Source: Streptomyces sp. C10-9-1
GTDB lineage: Bacteria; Actinomycetota; Actinomycetes; Streptomycetales; Streptomycetaceae
Direction: 5' to 3'
DNA length: 64,000 bases
NCBI RefSeq assembly: GCF_024497955.1
Contig: NZ_JANHKP010000014.1
Coordinates: 1 to 64,000, forward strand
This document shows positions 60,118 through 64,000 of the stretch, one piece after another. The translations under genes and the position numbers were made by a program. The stretch's first letter is position 1. Every line of letters starts with the position of its first letter. A model generated the notes under the pieces. The model ran no database searches and was not told the origin of the DNA. It worked only from the letters and a program-made list of their open reading frames with translations.

Positions 60118-61784
60118 GCCTGCTCCTGCCCGCCCTCGCGCATCGGCACGCGCACGCCCTTGGCCTCGGCGACCGACTCCGCGATGTCGTAGCCCGCGTC
60201 GACGTGGCGGATGACGCCCATGCCGGGGTCGTTGGTGAGCACCCGGCGGATCTTCTCGCCCGCCAGCGGGGTGCCGTCGGCCACGGTGACCTGGCCCGCG
60301 TGGAGGGAGCGGCCCATGCCGACGCCGCCGCCGTGGTGGAGGGAGACCCAGGAGGCGCCCGAGGCCACGTTGACCATGGCGTTGAGCAGGGGCCAGTCCG
60401 CGATGGCGTCGGAACCGTCCCGCATGGCCTCGGTCTCGCGGTACGGGGAGGCGACCGAGCCGCAGTCCAGGTGGTCGCGGCCGATGGCCAGGGGGGCGGT
60501 CAGCTCGCCGCGGGCGACCATGTCGTTGAAGCGCTCGCCCGCCCGGTCGCGCTCCCCGTAGCCCAGCCAGCAGATCCGGGCGGGCAGGCCCTGGAAGCTG
60601 ACCCGCTCCCCCGCCATCCGGATCCAGCGGGCCAGCGACTCGTTCTCCGGGAAGAGGTCGAGGACGGCCTTGTCCGTGCGGGCGATGTCGGCCGGGTCTC
60701 CGGAGAGCGCGGCCCAGCGGAAGGGGCCCTTGCCCTCGCAGAACAGGGGCCGGATGTAGGCGGGGACGAACCCGGGGAAGTCGAAGGCCCGCGCGTAGCC
60801 GGCGAGCTTGGCCTCGCCGCGGATCGAGTTGCCGTAGTCGAAGACCTCGGCGCCCGCGTCCATGAAGCCGACCATCGCCTCGACGTGGCGGGCCATGGAC
60901 GCGCGGGCGCGGTCGGTGAACCCCGCGGGGTCCTTGGCGGCGGCCTCGGCCATGTCCTCGAAGGCGATGCCGACGGGAAGGTAGGACAGCGGGTCGTGCG
61001 CGCTGGTCTGGTCGGTAACGATGTCGACCGGCGCGCCCTCGGCGAGCATCCGCGGCAGCAGCTCGGCCGCGTTGCCGAGCAGGCCGATGGACAGGGGGCG
61101 GCGGGCGTCGCGGGCCTCCACCGCCAGGCGCAGGGCCTCGTCGAGCGAGTCGGCCCTGACGTCGAGGTAGCGGTGCTCGATGCGGCGCTCGATGGCGCGC
61201 GGGTCGCAGTCGATGCACAGGGCGACGCCGTCGTTCATGGTGACGGCCAGGGGCTGGGCACCGCCCATGCCGCCGAGGCCGGCGGTGAGCGTGATGGTCC
61301 CGGCGAGGGTTCCGCCGAACTTCTTGGCGGCGACGGCGGCGAAGGTCTCGTAGGTGCCCTGGAGGATGCCCTGGGTGCCGATGTAGATCCAGGAGCCGGC
61401 CGTCATCTGGCCGTACATGGTCAGGCCCAGCTGCTCCAGGCGGCGGAACTCCTCCCAGGTGGCCCAGTCGCCCACCAGGTTGGAGTTGGCGATGAGGACC
61501 CGCGGGGCCCACTCGTGGGTCTGCATCACGCCCACGGGGCGGCCGGACTGGACGAGCATCGTCTCGTCCTGCCTGAGGGTCCGCAGGGTGCGCACCATGG
61601 CGTCGAAGGAGCGCCAGTCGCGGGCGGCCTTGCCGGTGCCGCCGTAGACCACCAGCTTGTCCGGATGCTCGGCGACCTCGGGGTCGAGGTTGTTCTGGAG
61701 CATCCGCAGGGCGGCCTCCTGCTGCCACCCCAGGGTGCTCAGCGACGTACCGCGCGGTGCCCGTACGGGGCGGGGTCCTGACAT
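60114..61784 (-). CDS. hutU: Urocanate hydratase (urocanase)
   Basis: 556 aa. Converts urocanate to imidazolone-5-propionate using tightly bound NAD as electrophile. Landmarks: GWQQEAALRMLQNNLDPEVAE at the N-terminus, YGGTGKAARDW, the NAD-binding GGTLAGTITLTAGLGGMGGAQ region (quoted in part; ~residue 155), the redox-site area YIRPLFCEGKGPFRWAALSG around 390 with the conserved Cys, and SLHHGGGVGMGRSLHAG near 490. The start is the ATG of MSGPRPVRAP with GAGGAGG upstream. First gene of the hut operon, under the promoter/inverted repeat at 61834-61870. Confidence 0.97.
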   Translation of the reverse strand: MSGPRPVRAPRGTSLSTLGWQQEAALRMLQNNLDPEVAEHPDKLVVYGGTGKAARDWRSFDAMVRTLRTLRQDETMLVQSGRPVGVMQTHEWAPRVLIANSNLVGDWATWEEFRRLEQLGLTMYGQMTAGSWIYIGTQGILQGTYETFAAVAAKKFGGTLAGTITLTAGLGGMGGAQPLAVTMNDGVALCIDCDPRAIERRIEHRYLDVRADSLDEALRLAVEARDARRPLSIGLLGNAAELLPRMLAEGAPVDIVTDQTSAHDPLSYLPVGIAFEDMAEAAAKDPAGFTDRARASMARHVEAMVGFMDAGAEVFDYGNSIRGEAKLAGYARAFDFPGFVPAYIRPLFCEGKGPFRWAALSGDPADIARTDKAVLDLFPENESLARWIRMAGERVSFQGLPARICWLGYGERDRAGERFNDMVARGELTAPLAIGRDHLDCGSVASPYRETEAMRDGSDAIADWPLLNAMVNVASGASWVSLHHGGGVGMGRSLHAGQVTVADGTPLAGEKIRRVLTNDPGMGVIRHVDAGYDIAESVAEAKGVRVPMREGGQEQA

Positions 61785-61833
61785 GGGCGGGTGCCTCCTC
61801 GCGACAAGCCGGCATGTACCGGGTGTGAACCAG

Positions 61834-61870
61834 GTATTCACATCCTGATGGGATGAATACTTCTAGTCAA
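61834..61870 (-). promoter_or_regulatory. hutU promoter overlapped by inverted repeat (putative operator)
   Basis: On the minus strand TTGACT (61865-61870), 17-nt spacer, CAGGAT (61842-61847). Across the spacer and -10 lies an inverted repeat with 7-bp arms, GTATTCA (61834-61840) and TGAATAC (61854-61860). A protein bound there would block polymerase, so histidine- or urocanate-responsive repression is likely. Confidence 0.65.
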
Positions 61871-61909
61871 CAGCTGCGGCGGGTCGGGACCGGTGATTGG
61901 CTGGCGCCC

Positions 61910-63274
61910 ATGACCTCCGACCTCCGCGACCGGGCCGTCCGCGCGGCCGTGGAACAGGGGCTCCTCGGCGGGGAGCAGCCGGTGACCGCCCTCCTCGACG
62001 TGGCCGGTCTGCGCGCCTCCGCCGCCGCCCTGCGCGCGGCCTTCGCCGCGGTGACCGGCGCACCCGTGCTGCACGCCTTCGCGGTGAAGGCCGCACCGCT
62101 GGTACCGGTGCTCGCCCTGCTGCACGCCGAGGGCCTCGGGGCGGAGGCGGCCAGCCCCGGCGAGCTGGCGATCGCCCGCGCCGCCGGACTGCCCCCGGAG
62201 CGGATCGTCCTCGACTCCCCCGCCAAGACCCGCGCCGAGCTGCGCGAGGCACTCGCCCTCGGTGTCGCGGTGAACGCCGACAACCCCCAGGAACTCGCCC
62301 GGCTCGACGCCCTGACGGCCGCCGCGCCCACCGCGTCCCCGATCGGACTGCGCGTCAACGCGCAGGTCGGCGGCGGCAGCATCGGGGCGCTGTCCACCGC
62401 GACGGCCACCTCCAAGTTCGGCTTCCCCCTCACCGACCCCGGGGCCCGGCGGCACCTGGTCCGCACCGCCGTCGACCGCCCCTGGCTGACCCGGCTGCAC
62501 ACCCACTCCGGCTCCCAGGGGATGGCCCTGGACCGGATGGCCGACGCCGTGGAGGCCGCGTACCTGCTCGCCGAGGAGATCAACGCGGCGGCCGGGGAGC
62601 GCCGGATCGACACGGTCGACATCGGCGGCGGGCTCCCCGTGAACTTCGCCTCCGAGGAGCACGCCCCCTCCTTCCGGGAGTACGCCGGGCTGCTGGCCGC
62701 GCGGGTCCCGGGTCTGTTCGACGGGCGGTACGGGCTGGTCACCGAGTTCGGCCGTTCCCTGGTCGCCAAGCACGGCCTGGTCCTCGCCCGGGTCGAGTAC
62801 ACCAAGAGCGCGGGCGGGAGGCCGATCGCGATCACCCACGCCGGGGTGCAGGTCGCCACGCGCACGGTCTACGCACCGGAGTCCTGGCCGTTGCGGATCG
62901 CCGCCTACGACGCGGCCGGCGCACCGCGCACCGGTCCCGCCGTGGAGCAGGACGTGGCGGGACCGGCGTGCTTCGCGGGCGACCTGCTCGCCGAGCGGCG
63001 CCCGCTGCCGCTGCTGCACCCGGGGGACGTGGTGGCCGCACTGGACACCGGGGCGTACTGCTTCGCCAGCCACTACGGCTACAACAGCCTGCCCCGGGTC
63101 GCCGTCCACGGCTGGACCGAGGGCCCCGGGGGGATCTCCTTCACCACCGTCCGCGAGGCCCAGCGGGCCGGCGAGATCGTCGCCGAGGCGGGAGCCGGGC
63201 ACCGGGACGCGCTGCTGGCCCTGCCGGCGGCCCGGGGGCGCCTGTCGGACCCCGGTGATTCCATGAAGGCATGA
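61910..63274 (+). CDS. PLP fold-type III decarboxylase-like protein (diaminopimelate/ornithine decarboxylase family)
   Basis: 454 aa. Alanine racemase-type barrel with the PLP lysine in HAFAVKAAPLVPVL (~residue 60), EAASPGELAIA, HTHSGSQGMALDRM (~200), DIGGGLPVNF (PLP phosphate, ~250), EFGRSLVAKHG (~285), CFAGDLL (~360) and DTGAYCFASHYGYNSLP (~395). It could be a diaminopimelate, ornithine/arginine or D-amino-acid-type enzyme; the substrate is not evident, and this is unlikely to be the main lysA because of context. ATG 61910 is chosen because ATG 61853 lies inside the hut operator; neither has a good ribosome binding site. It overlaps the SRPBCC gene by 4 bp. Confidence 0.82.
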   Translation: MTSDLRDRAVRAAVEQGLLGGEQPVTALLDVAGLRASAAALRAAFAAVTGAPVLHAFAVKAAPLVPVLALLHAEGLGAEAASPGELAIARAAGLPPERIVLDSPAKTRAELREALALGVAVNADNPQELARLDALTAAAPTASPIGLRVNAQVGGGSIGALSTATATSKFGFPLTDPGARRHLVRTAVDRPWLTRLHTHSGSQGMALDRMADAVEAAYLLAEEINAAAGERRIDTVDIGGGLPVNFASEEHAPSFREYAGLLAARVPGLFDGRYGLVTEFGRSLVAKHGLVLARVEYTKSAGGRPIAITHAGVQVATRTVYAPESWPLRIAAYDAAGAPRTGPAVEQDVAGPACFAGDLLAERRPLPLLHPGDVVAALDTGAYCFASHYGYNSLPRVAVHGWTEGPGGISFTTVREAQRAGEIVAEAGAGHRDALLALPAARGRLSDPGDSMKA

Positions 63275-63735
63275 CAGCCCGCAGCATCGTCGTCGAGCAA
63301 CTCGTCCAGGCGCCTCCCGGCCCGGTGTGGGAGGCCATGACCGACATCGGCAGCTGGGAGGAGGTGCTCACCGGGGTCGACCGGGTCCAGGTGCTGACGC
63401 CCGGCGGGTTCGGTGTGGGCACCCGCTGGCGCGAGACCCGCCGGATGCTCGGCGCGGAGGGCACCGAGGAGATGGCGGTCACCGCCTGCGAGCCGCCCGA
63501 GCGCTACGTGGTGGAAGCCGACTCGCACGGGACGCACTACGTCTCGGAGTTCCTCCTGCTGACCGCGGGAGAGGGCGCCACGACCGTGCGCATGACCTTC
63601 TCCGCCTCGCTCCCCGACGGCCCCCGGGGCCTGCTCGCCCGCCTCCTCGGCCCGGTCGGGGCCCGCGCCGCGCGCCGCGCGATCGCCCGGGACCTCGCGG
63701 ACATGGCGCGGGCGGCGGAGGCGCGGCACCCCTGA
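63271..63735 (+). CDS. SRPBCC (polyketide cyclase/START-like) protein
   Basis: 154 aa. START/Bet v1-like fold: IVVEQLVQAPPGPVWEAMTDIGSWEEVLTGVDRV at the N-terminus, GTRWRETRRML, the YVVEADSHGTHYVSEFLL strands, and a long C-terminal helix (RGLLARLLGPVGARAARRA). It binds hydrophobic ligands in a deep cavity; no enzymatic role can be assigned. The ATG overlaps the stop of the upstream PLP-enzyme gene (ATGA), so the two are translationally coupled. Confidence 0.85.
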   Translation: MTARSIVVEQLVQAPPGPVWEAMTDIGSWEEVLTGVDRVQVLTPGGFGVGTRWRETRRMLGAEGTEEMAVTACEPPERYVVEADSHGTHYVSEFLLLTAGEGATTVRMTFSASLPDGPRGLLARLLGPVGARAARRAIARDLADMARAAEARHP

Positions 63736-63870
63736 GGAGGACGCCCCCGCGGGTCCGGGCCGCCGGGGAGAGCCCCGGGAGAGGCGGGGCGGCACCGCCC
63801 CGGAGCCGGGCCCGGGGCACGGCGTGAATCCGGCCGGAAACGAGTGCTCCGGCGGACGTCTCGCCGCGTT

Positions 63871-63994
63871 GTGCACATATGGGGCGCGGAGCGTACAGCC
63901 TTCGGGGCAAGTCCCGATGGAAAATGCCAGAACTCCCTCCTCGGCACAGCACGTTGCGTAACCTCTCCGTCACCGGCGCGCGCCATATGTGCAC
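63871..63994. repeat. 12-bp inverted repeat pair in the right-edge spacer
   Basis: GTGCACATATGG (63871-63882) recurs in inverted orientation at 63983-63994, 100 bp away. The surrounding 265 bp (63736-64000) hold no gene I can support; this is probably the promoter region of a gene beyond the window. Confidence 0.75.
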
Positions 63995-64000
63995 GCCGCA

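Noticed and set aside
61853..61909. Earlier ATG for the PLP-enzyme gene
   Set aside because: It lies within the hutU operator/promoter, and the extra 19 residues do not resemble the family. Kept as a less likely alternative.

Overview
The window is chromosomal DNA of a Streptomyces or a very close relative. The evidence is the very high GC content with G/C at almost every third codon position, a WhiB regulator, F420 biosynthesis genes, several GTG and TTG starts, and many starts lacking a Shine-Dalgarno sequence but preceded by a -10 hexamer 6-7 nt upstream (leaderless mRNAs). From memory, the gene order follows the SCO3020-SCO3075 region of S. coelicolor. Parts of it (manA, SIS protein, manB, DUF3499, zincin-like protein, whiB, fbiA, fbiB, NDP-sugar transferase, LCP, TIGR03089, fadE, purE, purK, GtrA) also resemble the Rv3255c-Rv3277 block of Mycobacterium tuberculosis. 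Neither comparison was computed here. No prophage, insertion sequence, CRISPR array or tRNA was found.

Layout. Positions 1-277 carry what looks like the promoter and leader region of an rRNA operon that is transcribed leftwards out of the window. 0.3-6.2 kb holds SpoIIM-like and RDD membrane proteins, ahcY and a cation-efflux transporter. 6.3-12 kb holds the mannose branch (manA, SIS isomerase-like protein, Trm112-like protein, manB), followed by DUF3499 and a zincin-like protein. 12.2-17.5 kb holds a translationally coupled secreted protein and a very large membrane glycosyltransferase. 17.9-21.7 kb holds whiB, then a cysteine-rich leaderless mini-ORF upstream of cysteine dioxygenase, then the F420 genes fbiA and fbiB. 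21.8-26.6 kb holds an AlkA-type glycosylase, a sugar-nucleotide transferase, a PGRP-type amidase and a TIGR03089 protein. 26.8-36.8 kb is a cluster of five LytR-CpsA-Psr (LCP) wall-polymer ligases with a glycosyltransferase and a thioesterase between them.

37-41.9 kb is the most accessory-looking stretch: a secreted ricin-lectin protein with a pore-former-like C-terminus, a secreted esterase, two truncated gene remnants, and a TetR/NAD(P)-binding divergent pair with two clear operators. 42-49 kb holds an acyl-CoA dehydrogenase, UDP-glucose dehydrogenase, a CGNR regulator/VOC pair around a strong inverted repeat, and a purK-purE-dipeptidase operon. 49.2-56.2 kb holds GtrA, an OmpR-type two-component system, a peptide transporter, and a sigma factor with an anti-sigma-type ATPase and a STAS antagonist. 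56.3-61.8 kb is a histidine utilisation operon (hutU, M20 amidohydrolase, hutF, hutI) with a promoter overlapped by an inverted repeat. A PLP fold-III decarboxylase-like gene and an SRPBCC gene diverge from it.

Functional themes are cell-surface glycopolymer synthesis and attachment (GDP-mannose supply, glycosyltransferases, five LCP ligases, GtrA, amidase), housekeeping metabolism (SAH hydrolysis, purines, F420, histidine degradation) and regulation (WhiB, sigma/anti-sigma, two-component system). The most interesting single signal is the promoter plus mini-ORF ending in Cys-Arg-Cys-Cys upstream of cysteine dioxygenase. It has the architecture of a cysteine-responsive attenuator.
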